Assembly (NCBI RefSeq): GCF_035989885.1
Contig: NZ_CP108518.1
Location: 806,001-870,000 of the forward strand
Origin: Streptomyces sp. NBC_01232
Lineage (GTDB): Bacteria > Actinomycetota > Actinomycetes > Streptomycetales > Streptomycetaceae
Reading direction: 5' to 3'
Length of the DNA stretch: 64,000 bases
Shown: positions 8,250-16,572 of the stretch, piece after piece
How positions within the stretch are numbered: position 1 is the first letter of the stretch
How the letters are laid out: every line of letters begins with the position of its first letter
Notes under the pieces: model-generated
The model's database searches: none
What the model was told of the DNA's origin: nothing
Seen by the model: only the letters and a program-made list of their open reading frames with translations
Program-made: the position numbers and the translations under genes

Positions 8250-8759
8250 ATGACGGGGAGCGAGAAGCAGCAGCAGGCTCTGCTGCGCCGGTCCGCGGTG
8301 CTGCGCAGCCCGCTGGTTCCGGATGCCGTGGCGGCGGAGATCGCGCGGCACGACTGGGAGTCCATCGAGTGCGGCTGCGGCCGCTCGGCGGGCCATCTGA
8401 TGGACGCAGTACGGGATGCCGCCGAGGGGCATCCGTCGGCGTTCCACGCACTGGAGGGGCATGTCTTCTTTGCGGAGCACCTGAAGCCGCCCGCCCCGGC
8501 GGTGTGCGGTGTCCTGATGGCCGTGTGGGCCGCGCACCCGCCCCGGCAGGCGACCCGCGAGGCCCTGCTGTGGACCCTGCTGGCGCTGCTGTGCACGGTG
8601 GACGACGGCGGCACCCACGAGGCCGGACTGCACGGGCAGTGCGCCGCCTTCATCCGTACGGGTGTGGACGGCTTCCGCCGGGAGACCGCCGCCGCCCCGG
8701 GTTCCGGGACGGCCGCCTACGCGGAGGCCATTTTGGACATCCTCGGCATGCCGGCCTGA
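8250..8759 (+). CDS. Conserved actinomycete protein of unknown function
   Basis: A soluble protein of 169 residues with no signal peptide or membrane helix. It is helical in character and contains ECGCGRSAGHL near the N-terminus (two closely spaced cysteines) and further single cysteines in PAVCGVL, LLCTV and GQCAAF. I do not recognise its family. It is divergent from the DUF2330 gene and convergent with the HAD gene. Translation most likely starts at the leaderless ATG at 8250 because TACTGT is five bases upstream. Confidence 0.65.
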   Translation: MTGSEKQQQALLRRSAVLRSPLVPDAVAAEIARHDWESIECGCGRSAGHLMDAVRDAAEGHPSAFHALEGHVFFAEHLKPPAPAVCGVLMAVWAAHPPRQATREALLWTLLALLCTVDDGGTHEAGLHGQCAAFIRTGVDGFRRETAAAPGSGTAAYAEAILDILGMPA

Positions 8760-8817
8760 GACACGGTCGGGGCCGGCCGACCGACCGGACCCCGGAGCCA
8801 GGGTCAGGCCCCGGGTG

Positions 8818-9477
8818 TCAGGCCCCGGGCATCAGGCAGCGCCGCAGCCGGGCCACGGTGACGTTCTCCAGGGATCCGGCGAAGCTCCGCGGCGGGGACG
8901 CCGGGACCGGCAGCAGGGACGGGACCACCAGGACCGCGCAGCCGGCCGCCTCCGCGGAGGCGGCTCCGTCCGGCGAGTCCTCCACCGCGACGCAGGCCTG
9001 CGGTGCGAAGCCCAGGCGCTCCGCGGCCGCCCGGTAGGGGTCCGGGTGCGGCTTCGTGCGGGCGGTGTCGTCGGCCGACAGGGTGAAGGCGAAGGGGACA
9101 TGCGCCAGCGAGCCCCCGACCACCGAGTCGACGACGACCCGCGGTGAGGCGCTGACCAGGGCGAAGGGCACGCCCTCCGCCTCCAGTGCGGCCAGCAGCC
9201 GCCGGGCTCCGGGCCGCATCGGCGCCCCGGCCTCCACCCGGCGGAAGAAGCCCGCGGTGAGCGCCGCCGCCACCTCGGACGGGTCTCCCCCTCCCGAGAC
9301 CCGTACGAGGTGGGCGGCGGTGTCCTCCACCGCCCGGCCGACGACCTCGGGCGCGTCCGCGTCGGTGAGCCGGTGGCCGAGGCCGCCGGCCGTCTCCTCG
9401 GTGGTCCGCCACCACAGCACCTCGGTGTCGACGAGGGTGCCGTCCATGTCGAACAGGACCGCGGCGAGGGCGCTCAC
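8818..9477 (-). CDS. HAD-superfamily hydrolase, beta-phosphoglucomutase/phosphatase type
   Basis: A 219-residue HAD hydrolase. Motif I is LFDMDGTLVDTE with both catalytic aspartates, motif II is ALVSASP, motif III is the lysine of ARTKPHPDPY, and motif IV is AVEDSPDG. The helical cap between motifs I and II places it in subclass IA with phosphoglycolate and sugar-phosphate phosphatases and phosphonatases. The GTG start overlaps the stop of the ATPase gene (GTGA), so it is the last gene of the ABC operon and probably acts on the imported substrate or its product. A 14-bp tandem duplication straddles its stop codon. Confidence 0.88.
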   Translation of the reverse strand: MSALAAVLFDMDGTLVDTEVLWWRTTEETAGGLGHRLTDADAPEVVGRAVEDTAAHLVRVSGGGDPSEVAAALTAGFFRRVEAGAPMRPGARRLLAALEAEGVPFALVSASPRVVVDSVVGGSLAHVPFAFTLSADDTARTKPHPDPYRAAAERLGFAPQACVAVEDSPDGAASAEAAGCAVLVVPSLLPVPASPPRSFAGSLENVTVARLRRCLMPGA

Positions 9478-10577
9478 GCGGACCCGGCCACGACGAGCAC
9501 GGGCCGCTCGGCCAGTCCCACGGCGGCGCGTGCGCCCGGCACCAGGGATCCGGCGTCCCGCGAGGGCAGGTCCGCCTTGACGGCGACCCCGCCGGGCAGT
9601 TCCAGGTGGAGCCGGGTCACGGAGCCGAGGAAGGAGGCGGAGAGCACGGTCGCCGTGCCTTCGCCGTCGGCGGCGACGGTCACGTTCTCGGGCCGTACGA
9701 GGACCTGCACCTGCGGCGTCGTGGGGACCGGGCCGTCGACGGGCAGGCGCGCTCCCGCCACCTCGACCAGCCCGGAGCCGGCGAGCCGTCCGGGCAGCCG
9801 GTTCATGGTGCCGACGAACTCGGCGACGAAGGGGGTGGCCGGGCGGTCGTACAGCTCGGCCGGGGCGGCGCACTGCTCCAGCTTCCCGGCGTTCAGGACG
9901 GCGACCCGATCGGCCATCGACAGCGCCTCCTCCTGGTCGTGGGTGACGAACACGGTGGTGATGCCGAGGGAGAGCTGGAGGCGGCGGATCTCCTCGCGCA
10001 GGTTCGCCCGTACCTTGGCGTCCAGCGCGGAGAGCGGCTCGTCGAGCAGGAGGACGCGCGGGCGCAGGGCGAGCGCGCGGGCGAGGGCGACGCGCTGCTG
10101 CTGGCCGCCGGACATCTGGTGCGGGTAGCGGTCTCCGTGGTCGGGCAGGCCCACCAGGTCGAGGAGTTCGGCGGCGCGCTCGCGCCGCTCGGCCGCGCCG
10201 ACCCTGCGTACGCGCAGGCCGAAGGCCACGTTGTCCCGGGCGTTGAGGTTCGGGAAGAGGCTGTACGACTGGAAGACCATGCCGGCGTCGCGGCGGTTGG
10301 CCGGGACCCGGGTGATGTCCTGCCCGTCGACGAGGACCTCGCCGGAGTCGGGCTGTTCGAAGCCGGCGACGACGCGCAGGGCGGTGGTCTTCCCGCAGCC
10401 GGACGGGCCGAGCAGGGCGAGCAGTTCACCGGGTTCGACGGTCAGGTCGAGCCCGTCGAGGGCGACGGTGGAGCCGAATGCCCTGCGCAGGCTGCGGAAC
10501 TCGACGCGCGCGCCCGCGGGCCGGGCGGGATCCGCCGGCTTCCCGGCCGCGGGGAGGGGGGTGGGCGTGGTGGACAT
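9474..10577 (-). CDS. ABC importer ATPase, iron/polyamine/aminoethylphosphonate type
   Basis: A 367-residue importer ATPase. Walker A is GPSGCGKTT, the signature is MSGGQQQRVALARAL, Walker B is VLLLDEPLSALD and the switch histidine is in VFVTHDQEEALS. The last 110 residues form a TOBE-type substrate-sensing domain (VLVRPENVTV). This layout is shared by PotA, FbpC and PhnT importers. It lies four bases after the second permease and overlaps the HAD gene, so the five genes form one transcript. It powers uptake by the two permeases upstream. Confidence 0.92.
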   Translation of the reverse strand: MSTTPTPLPAAGKPADPARPAGARVEFRSLRRAFGSTVALDGLDLTVEPGELLALLGPSGCGKTTALRVVAGFEQPDSGEVLVDGQDITRVPANRRDAGMVFQSYSLFPNLNARDNVAFGLRVRRVGAAERRERAAELLDLVGLPDHGDRYPHQMSGGQQQRVALARALALRPRVLLLDEPLSALDAKVRANLREEIRRLQLSLGITTVFVTHDQEEALSMADRVAVLNAGKLEQCAAPAELYDRPATPFVAEFVGTMNRLPGRLAGSGLVEVAGARLPVDGPVPTTPQVQVLVRPENVTVAADGEGTATVLSASFLGSVTRLHLELPGGVAVKADLPSRDAGSLVPGARAAVGLAERPVLVVAGSA

Positions 10578-10581
10578 GGAC

Positions 10582-11559
10582 TCAGGGCTCCTTGCGGGAG
10601 GTGGTGGCGGGTGCGGCCCCGGCCGTGGAGGGGGTGGTCCCGGCCCGGGAGAGGGCGATCAGCAGCAGCCAGGTGATCAGGAGGCTGAGGATGGAGACGG
10701 CCACCGACATGCGGGCCTGGGCGCCGGAGATCGAGACGATCCACACCGCGAAGGGCTGGAACCCGAGGAGGGAGGCGATGGTGAACTCGCCGAGCACCAG
10801 GGCCAGGGTCAGGAAGGCGGCGCCGGCGAGCGAGGCCCGCAGGTTCGGCAGCAGCACGCGCAGGACGACGTACGGCCAGCTCGCGCCGCAGCTGCGGGCG
10901 GCCTCGACCAGGGTCGGTACGTCGATGGCGCGCAGGCCCGCGTCGAGCGAGCGGTGGACGAAGGGCAGGGCCAGGACCGTGTAGGCGAGGACCAGGACGA
11001 CCGGGAACTTCTCGTGCTGGACGGCGATGAAGGTCTGGTACAGCGGGGTCCGCGACAGGTGGTCCGGTCCCCAGCGCAGCACGGTGGTGATTCCGGTGAC
11101 GAGGGCGATGGGCGGCACCACCAGCGGCAGCATGCACATCACCTCGACGACCGGGCGCAGCCGCGGGGAGCCGATGCGTACGGCGACGAGCGCGGGCACG
11201 GCGAGCAGCAGCGACAGTGCGATGGTCGCTGCGGCGAGCCCGAGGGAGAGCAGCAGGCTCTCGGTGAAACCGTCGGCGGAGAGCAGCTCGGTGTACGCCT
11301 CGAAGGTGATCCCGCGGCCGGGGACGTGAACGGTGAAGACGAACGAGGCGATGAGCGGGATCAGGAAGTAGGCGCCGGCCAGGGCGAGGACGGCTCCGCG
11401 CCAGATCCGGGGGCGGGGCCGCCGGGCCGGGGTCCGCACGGGGGCCCCGGTGTCCGGTTCCCGCGTGTCCTCGCGGAGGCGGGGGTACCGGGTGGCCGGG
11501 GTAGTCGGGGTGGTCGGGGTGGTCGGGGTGGTCGGGGTGGTCGGGGTCATCGCAGCCAT
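10582..11559 (-). CDS. ABC importer permease 2
   Basis: A 325-residue inner-membrane permease with about six helices and the BPD_transp_1 loop (VEAARSCGASWPYVVLRVLLP), which contacts the ATPase. It matches PotC/PhnV-type subunits. The N-terminus carries a low-complexity run of (Thr-Pro-Thr) units made by a 9-bp DNA repeat. The ATG at 11559 follows GGAG by six bases and overlaps the end of permease 1; a second ATG at 11550 gives an ATGA overlap. Either start is coupled to the upstream gene. Confidence 0.9.
   Translation of the reverse strand: MAAMTPTTPTTPTTPTTPTTPATRYPRLREDTREPDTGAPVRTPARRPRPRIWRGAVLALAGAYFLIPLIASFVFTVHVPGRGITFEAYTELLSADGFTESLLLSLGLAAATIALSLLLAVPALVAVRIGSPRLRPVVEVMCMLPLVVPPIALVTGITTVLRWGPDHLSRTPLYQTFIAVQHEKFPVVLVLAYTVLALPFVHRSLDAGLRAIDVPTLVEAARSCGASWPYVVLRVLLPNLRASLAGAAFLTLALVLGEFTIASLLGFQPFAVWIVSISGAQARMSVAVSILSLLITWLLLIALSRAGTTPSTAGAAPATTSRKEP
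11498..11549. repeat. 9-bp tandem repeat encoding (TPT)n at a permease N-terminus
   Basis: Five 9-bp units (GGGGTGGTC, the first with one change) run from 11498 to 11542, followed by a partial unit at the start codon. They encode alternating threonine and proline on the cytoplasmic side of permease 2. Slippage by whole units would keep the reading frame. Confidence 0.85.
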
Positions 11560-12437
11560 CGGGCGCTCCGTCGCTGGAGGGGCAGGTAGACCGCCATGAC
11601 CAGGGCGGCGATCAGGATCATGTCGAGGCCGAGGGCGAGCGCCACGTTCTCCTGGCCGGTGAGCACGTTCCCGGACAGCGCGTCCGCGATCTTGAGCGTG
11701 ACCAGGGGGACGGAACCGCCGACGAGGGCCGCGGCCGTGGCGTGGGCGGCGAAGGCGGTGCCGAAGAGCAGCACGAACCCGCCGAGCAGGGAGGGTGCGA
11801 GTACGGGCAGGCCGACGTGGCGCCAGAACTGCGCTCCGGTGGCCCCGCTGCTCTGGGCGGCCTCGCGCCACTGCGGGCGCAGCCCGTCCAGTGCCGGGGC
11901 GATCACGAGCACCATCAGGGGAATGAGGAAGTACAGGTAGACCATGGTCAGGCCGGTGAAGGAGTACAGGTTCCAGCCGAGATCGGTGAGATCGGCGAGC
12001 TGGGTCACGACTCCGGAGATCCCGACGGTGGCGATGAAGGCGAACGCGAGCGGTACGCCGCCGAAGTTGGCGAGGACGCCGGAGGCGGTGAGTGCGGCGC
12101 TGCGCAGGCCCGCGGAGCGGGAGGTGACCACGGCCTGGGCGATCACCACGCCCAGGACGCCGCCGACGAGTGCGGTGAGTGCGGAGAGCTGGACGCTGCC
12201 GACGAGGGAGCCCAGGTAGGGACCCTGGAGCGAGCGGGCGAGGTGTTCACCGGTCACCAGGGTGGCGCCGCTCGCCGGGTCGGTGCGGGTGACCGCGCCG
12301 TGGGCCATGGCGCCGAGCGGGAGGCCGAAGCAGAGCCCGGTGAAGGCGAGGAGGGGGAGGGCCGCGAGCCAGGTGCGCGGGCCGCGCCGCCGCCGGCGGG
12401 TGCCGGCGGCTGCGCGGGGGGCGGTGGTGGAGGACAT
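11547..12437 (-). CDS. ABC importer permease 1
   Basis: A 296-residue permease with about six transmembrane helices and the EAA-type loop (REAAQSSGATGAQFWRHVGLPVL). It resembles PotB/PhnU/FbpB subunits and should form a heterodimer with permease 2. Its ATG overlaps the stop of the binding-protein gene (TGATG), and its stop overlaps the next start, so translation is coupled throughout. An arginine-rich stretch (TRRRRRGPR) precedes the first helix. Confidence 0.9.
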   Translation of the reverse strand: MSSTTAPRAAAGTRRRRRGPRTWLAALPLLAFTGLCFGLPLGAMAHGAVTRTDPASGATLVTGEHLARSLQGPYLGSLVGSVQLSALTALVGGVLGVVIAQAVVTSRSAGLRSAALTASGVLANFGGVPLAFAFIATVGISGVVTQLADLTDLGWNLYSFTGLTMVYLYFLIPLMVLVIAPALDGLRPQWREAAQSSGATGAQFWRHVGLPVLAPSLLGGFVLLFGTAFAAHATAAALVGGSVPLVTLKIADALSGNVLTGQENVALALGLDMILIAALVMAVYLPLQRRSARWLR

Positions 12438-13600
12438 CAGGAGAGGGCCTTGTCCCACTTCTCGGCGAGGGTGGCCTTGGCCTTGTCGAGTTCCTCGGAG
12501 GCGGGGAAGGCCGGGGTGCCCTGGACCTGCGGGAGCTTGGCCACGGCGGCCTTGTCGGCGGTGCCGTCCTGGGTCATGCCGGGGAGCAGGACCGGGCGGG
12601 CGTATCCCTTCAGCCACAGGTTCTGGCCCTCGGCGCTGTAGAGGAACTCCAGCCACAGGCGGGCGGCCGCCGGGTTCGGGGCCTCCTTGTTGATGGCCTG
12701 CGAGTAGTACTGGGCGTAGACGCCGTCGGTGGGGACGGCGACCTTCCAGTCGACGCCCTTGCCCTTGAACTGGTCGGCGTAGCCGGCATTCAGGTAGTCC
12801 CAGTCGATGGAGATGGGCGTCTCGCCCTTCTCCACGGTGGCCGGGGTGGATTCGACCGGGAGGAAGTTCCCGCTCTTCTTCAGCTGTCCGAAGAAGTCGA
12901 TGCCGGGCTGGATGTCGGCGAAGGAGCCCTTGTTGGCGAGGGCGGCCGCGTAGACGCCGCCGAAGGCCGAACCGGACTTGGTGGGGTTGCCGTTGAGGGC
13001 GACCTTGCCCTTGTACTCGGGCTTGAGGAGATCGGCGAAGGTCTGCGGGCAGGTGGGGATCCGGGCGGCGTCGCAGCCGATGGAGACGTAGCCGCCGTAG
13101 TCGTTGGTCCAGCGGCCGTCGGCGTCCTTCTGGGCGGCGGGGATCTTGTCCCAGGCGGTGACCTTGTACGGGGCGAAGAGGTTCTCGGCGGCGCCGCTGC
13201 GGGCGAAGGCGATCCCGAGGTCGAGGACGTCGGGGGCGCGCTTCTGGCCCTTGCGGGACTTGACCGCGGCGATCTCGTCGGCGCTGGAGGCGTCCGGGTT
13301 CTCGCTGTTCACCTTGATCTTGTACTTGGCCTCGAAGGCCTTGATGATCTCGCCGTAGTTCGCCCAGTCCGGCGGCAGCGCGATCACATTGAGCTCGCCC
13401 TCCTTCTGGGCGGCGGCTGCGAGGGCCTCCAAGGAGCCGAAGTCGGCGACCGAGGTCGCGGCGCCCGGCTGCACGCCGTTCTTGGCGCCGTCGGCACCGC
13501 CGGACTTCTGGTCGGGTGCGGCACCACACGCGCTGAGCGTGGTGAGTACGGCGGCGCTGAGCAGAACGGCCGCACCGCGACGGGCGGAGGAACTGAGCAC
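12437..13600 (-). CDS. ABC importer substrate-binding lipoprotein
   Basis: A 387-residue lipoprotein. The signal peptide ends in a lipobox LSAC, and the mature part is a family-1/FbpA-like extracellular binding protein (NVIALPPDWANYGEIIKAFE near the start, SIDWDYLNAGYADQFK later). The group takes Fe3+, polyamines, thiamine or 2-aminoethylphosphonate; the sequence does not decide which. The co-transcribed HAD hydrolase and the GntR/UTRA regulator make an organophosphorus or amino compound plausible, by inference. The GTG at 13600 follows GGGAG by six bases. It is the first gene of the operon. Confidence 0.9.
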   Translation of the reverse strand: MLSSSARRGAAVLLSAAVLTTLSACGAAPDQKSGGADGAKNGVQPGAATSVADFGSLEALAAAAQKEGELNVIALPPDWANYGEIIKAFEAKYKIKVNSENPDASSADEIAAVKSRKGQKRAPDVLDLGIAFARSGAAENLFAPYKVTAWDKIPAAQKDADGRWTNDYGGYVSIGCDAARIPTCPQTFADLLKPEYKGKVALNGNPTKSGSAFGGVYAAALANKGSFADIQPGIDFFGQLKKSGNFLPVESTPATVEKGETPISIDWDYLNAGYADQFKGKGVDWKVAVPTDGVYAQYYSQAINKEAPNPAAARLWLEFLYSAEGQNLWLKGYARPVLLPGMTQDGTADKAAVAKLPQVQGTPAFPASEELDKAKATLAEKWDKALS

Positions 13601-13628
13601 GGTCTCTCCCGGAGACGAGGGTGGGTTC

Positions 13629-13644
13629 ACTTGTCTGAACAAGT
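13629..13644. promoter_or_regulatory. DasR-like GntR/HutC operator
   Basis: The 16-bp element ACTTGTCTGAACAAGT has perfect 6-bp arms and differs little from the DasR operator pattern ACTGGTCTAGACCAGT. It lies 29-44 bp upstream of the binding-protein start, facing the divergent GntR gene. It is the probable binding site of that regulator. Confidence 0.65.
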
Positions 13645-13801
13645 TGGCTCCAGTTCGCCCGGGCCCGCTGTACGGACGGTGAACGGCGCCCGTCCTCGGG
13701 AGCACGGCTCGACGAAGAGAGAAGAATGACCGGAAGAAGCCGTGACAGAACCTGTTGGAATGATCATGGGAGTCGGTCACGGCCATCTGGGGGCGAAGGA
13801 C

Positions 13802-14560
13802 ATGAGCACGAACGCGGGCACGGCCAGGTACATGGAGATCGCCGAGGCGCTGCGCGGGGCGATCCTCGCGGGCGAGCTCCCGGTGGGCGCGCTCCTGCCC
13901 TCGGAGAGCGATCTGGCGGCGCGCTGGTCCGCATCGCGCGGGACGGTCCGCCAGGCGGTCGCCACCCTCGCCGCGGAAGGGCTGATCGGTTCCCGGCAGG
14001 GCGCGCGGCGCATCGTCCTGAGGCAGGAGCGCCGGCACAGCTTCGGCGAGCTCAACAGCTTCGCCCAGTGGGCCGAGGGGCTCGGGCACCGGGCCGCCGG
14101 CCGCTTCCTGTCCCGCACCCGCCGGTCCGCGACGGCCGAGGAGGCGGACCGGCTCGCGCTCGCGCCCGGTACGGAGGTCCTGGCCGTGCTGCGGCTGCGC
14201 CTGCTCGACGGGGAGCCCACCATGGTCGAGCGGACCGCCTATGCAGACTGGGTCGCGGAGGCCGTCGAGATGCTGCCCGCGGACTGCCGGTCCGTCATGG
14301 ACAGCCTGGCCGAGGGCTTTGGGGTCGTCGCCCACTACGGCGAGCACCTCATCGACGCCCTTCCGGCCGGCAGCGAGGACGCCCGGCTGCTCGAGATCCG
14401 GCGCGGCAGCCCGCTGCTGCGCCAGCGGCACGTCTCCCGGGCGGCCACCGGCCGCCCGATCGAGTGGTCCGACGACCGCTACCGGGCCGGCAGTGTGACC
14501 TTCAGTGTGAGCAACTCTTCGGTAGCAACTCCCTTGGAGCGGCGCGTCGGAGACCAGTGA
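13802..14560 (+). CDS. GntR-family (HutC/UTRA) transcriptional regulator
   Basis: A 252-residue regulator. Residues 1-75 form the GntR winged helix (ILAGELPVGALLPSESDLAARW, then RGTVRQAVATLAAEGLI), and residues 85-245 form a UTRA ligand domain (VERTAYAD, RQRHVSRAATGRPIEWSDDRYRAG). This is the HutC subfamily, whose members usually repress uptake genes and are released by an imported metabolite. It is divergent from the ABC operon and a matching palindrome lies between them. I use the ATG at 13802; in-frame starts at 13742 (GTG) and 13760 (ATG) would add up to 20 residues and none has a perfect ribosome site. Confidence 0.9.
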   Translation: MSTNAGTARYMEIAEALRGAILAGELPVGALLPSESDLAARWSASRGTVRQAVATLAAEGLIGSRQGARRIVLRQERRHSFGELNSFAQWAEGLGHRAAGRFLSRTRRSATAEEADRLALAPGTEVLAVLRLRLLDGEPTMVERTAYADWVAEAVEMLPADCRSVMDSLAEGFGVVAHYGEHLIDALPAGSEDARLLEIRRGSPLLRQRHVSRAATGRPIEWSDDRYRAGSVTFSVSNSSVATPLERRVGDQ

Positions 14561-14565
14561 CCGCG

Positions 14566-15495
14566 TCAGGCGGCGGCGCGCACGCTCTCGTCGACCGCCC
14601 CCGGCAGCCAGTCGGCGACCCGGCCGAAGCGGAACCCCAGGGCCGAGGCCCGGCCGTTGTCGAGGGCGTAGGGGCGGTCGAAGGAGAAGGGCGAGGCGTG
14701 CGCGCCCGGCCCGACCACCCGGTACCGCGGCCGCCGTCCGGTCCGTGCGGCGACCGTCTCGCAGAGCGCGATCACGTCGAGGGCCCCGTGCGAAGCCGCG
14801 TTGACGGGCCCCGTGAAGGTCTGCTCCGCCGTCCAGTGCAGGAACGCGGCCATCTCGTGGTGATGGATGAAGGAGGTGGCGTACGGGGCTTCGTGGACGG
14901 CGACGGGGGTTCCGGAGCCGATCCGCTCCACGTAGTGCGCCAGCCGCCCGGTGAACTCCGCCGGGCCGCCACCGAGGACGTGTGCGGCGCGCACACCGGC
15001 GTACGGGAAGGCCGGCTCCCTCAGGAAGACGGCCTCGGCCTGCCGCTTCCCCTCGGCGTAGACGTACGCGGGCCAGGGCCCGGGCGCGCGGCCCGCCGCC
15101 CCCGGGAGCGGCAGCCGCACGGGGTCGAGCGACGCCTCGGCGACGGGGGCGGCGCCGGCGCCGCGGAGGACGTCGGGGAGCGTGGCCGGGTCGTAGACCT
15201 CCATGGTCGAGGTCATGACGTAGCGCCCGGTCCGCCCGGCGAACACCCGTCGGGCGACGGCGGCCTGGAGCGGCGTGTAGCAGACCTGGTCCACGACCAC
15301 GTCGAATTCGCGCCCGCCCAGCGCGGCCCGCAGCGCTTCCTCGTCGTCGCGGTCGGCGACCAGCCGGCCGACGCCGGTGGGCGGGGTGCCGGAGCCCCGG
15401 TTGAGGACGGTGACCTCGTCGCCCGCGTCGCGCGCCCGGGTGACCAGGGTCTTTCCGAAGTAACGGCTGCCGCCGATGACAAGAATCCGCTTCAT
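14566..15495 (-). CDS. NAD-dependent epimerase/dehydratase family protein
   Basis: A 309-residue extended-SDR-like protein with an N-terminal Rossmann motif ILVIGGSRYFGKTL, an unusual variant of GxxGxxG that has phenylalanine-glycine at its end. The active-site tyrosine and lysine are visible in YAEGK, and an upstream TSTMEVYD supplies the serine/threonine. The RNA-binding/CSP41-like branch of epimerases shares this N-terminus. Substrate unknown. It ends five bases from the convergent GntR gene and diverges from the LysR gene, which probably controls it. Confidence 0.85.
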   Translation of the reverse strand: MKRILVIGGSRYFGKTLVTRARDAGDEVTVLNRGSGTPPTGVGRLVADRDDEEALRAALGGREFDVVVDQVCYTPLQAAVARRVFAGRTGRYVMTSTMEVYDPATLPDVLRGAGAAPVAEASLDPVRLPLPGAAGRAPGPWPAYVYAEGKRQAEAVFLREPAFPYAGVRAAHVLGGGPAEFTGRLAHYVERIGSGTPVAVHEAPYATSFIHHHEMAAFLHWTAEQTFTGPVNAASHGALDVIALCETVAARTGRRPRYRVVGPGAHASPFSFDRPYALDNGRASALGFRFGRVADWLPGAVDESVRAAA

Positions 15496-15508
15496 GCGTT
15501 CGACTCTG

Positions 15509-15529
15509 CCGCTGTATCGTCCCCAGCGG
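15509..15529. promoter_or_regulatory. LysR-type T-N11-A operator
   Basis: CCGCTG and CAGCGG flank nine bases and contain a T-N11-A core (T at 15513, A at 15525). The site is midway between the divergent epimerase and LysR genes. Confidence 0.6.
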
Positions 15530-15566
15530 AACTGATGATCTGCTGTATGGATCGTAAGGAAAACTG

Positions 15567-16490
15567 TTGATCGATGTGCAGCGGCTGCGCGTCCTGCGGG
15601 CGGTGGCCGAGCACGGCAGCTTCAACCGGGCGGCCGGGGCACTGCTGCTGACCCCGTCGGCCGTCTCCCAGCACATCGCGGCGCTGGAGCGGGCGGTCGG
15701 CCACCCGGTGGCCGTTCGCAGTACGCGCGGAGTCACCCTCACCGAGCCGGGACGGCTGTTGGTGGAGGCGGCCGAGTCGATCTCCGCCGAGCTGGACCAG
15801 GTCCGCCACGCGATCGACCGGCTCACGGCGGACCGGCCGCGCCTGACCGTCGCCACCTTCACCAGCGGGGGCCGGCACCTGCTGCCCGCGGCCCTGTCCC
15901 GGTTCGTGGAGGCGCATCCGGAGGTGGAGCTGACGGTGCTGGAGAGCGAGCCGGAGGACGCGGTGCCGATGGTGCGCGGCGGCGCGGCCGATCTCGCGCT
16001 GGCTTACCACTTCGACGGCCCGCCGCCCGTACGTCCGGACGGCCGCCCGGGGCTCGACTGGGTGCCACTGATGGAGGATCCGCTGTGGCTGGTGCTACCG
16101 CCCGGCCACCGCCTCACCGGCCGGCCGTCGGCGGAACTGGCCGAACTGCGAGCCGACCGTTGGGTGCTGGGCTGCCTCAAGACGGAGGCCTTCCTGCGCC
16201 GGTACGCGGAGCTCGCCGGTTTCGACCTCCGGGTCGCGGCCTCCACCACCGACTACTTCTTCGCGCAGACCCTGGTCGCCGCGGGCGTAGGGGTCTCCCT
16301 TGTCCCGCACGTCTCGCTCTCCCCCGCCCCGGAGTCGCCGGTGGTCCGCGTCGAACCCCCGCGCCCCGCCCGGCACATCGGGCTGGTCCTCCCCCGCCGG
16401 CGGCGCCCGCAGCCGTACACCGAGACCCTCACCGCCGCCCTGACCACGGCAGCCGCCACGGCCCGCACACCGACCGGAGACCGCCCGTGA
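15567..16490 (+). CDS. LysR-family transcriptional regulator
   Basis: A 307-residue LysR regulator. The winged helix is at residues 2-60 (RLRVLRAVAEHGSFNRAAGALLLTPSAVSQHIAALE) and the periplasmic-binding-like effector domain follows from about residue 90. The start is TTG, six bases after AAGGA. A dyad with a T-N11-A core lies upstream, so it likely regulates itself and the divergent epimerase gene in response to a small ligand. Confidence 0.92.
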   Translation: MIDVQRLRVLRAVAEHGSFNRAAGALLLTPSAVSQHIAALERAVGHPVAVRSTRGVTLTEPGRLLVEAAESISAELDQVRHAIDRLTADRPRLTVATFTSGGRHLLPAALSRFVEAHPEVELTVLESEPEDAVPMVRGGAADLALAYHFDGPPPVRPDGRPGLDWVPLMEDPLWLVLPPGHRLTGRPSAELAELRADRWVLGCLKTEAFLRRYAELAGFDLRVAASTTDYFFAQTLVAAGVGVSLVPHVSLSPAPESPVVRVEPPRPARHIGLVLPRRRRPQPYTETLTAALTTAAATARTPTGDRP

Positions 16491-16523
16491 ACCACCTCCT
16501 TCCCCCGGCACCTCTTGCCTCGC

Positions 16524-16562
16524 CTATCGACATTCGATAGATTTCCATCGTGAATCGATGGA
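16524..16562. promoter_or_regulatory. Two adjacent palindromic operators before the DUF2975/Xre pair
   Basis: CTATCGA-N3-TCGATAG (16524-16540) is perfect, and TCCATCG-N5-CGATGGA (16544-16562) is also perfect. Both share an ATCG/CGAT core. They sit just upstream of the ribosome site and are likely targets of the Xre protein encoded by the second gene. Confidence 0.65.
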
Positions 16563-16572
16563 GGGACAGGTC

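Noticed and set aside
8804..8830. 14-bp tandem duplication at the HAD stop codon
   Set aside because: It duplicates the stop codon with no change to the protein; probably slippage without function.
12437..15862. A 1,141-codon minus-strand open frame across the binding protein, the regulator and the epimerase
   Set aside because: Only its last third is the binding protein. The rest runs antisense or out of frame to the GntR and epimerase genes, which have better motifs and starts.
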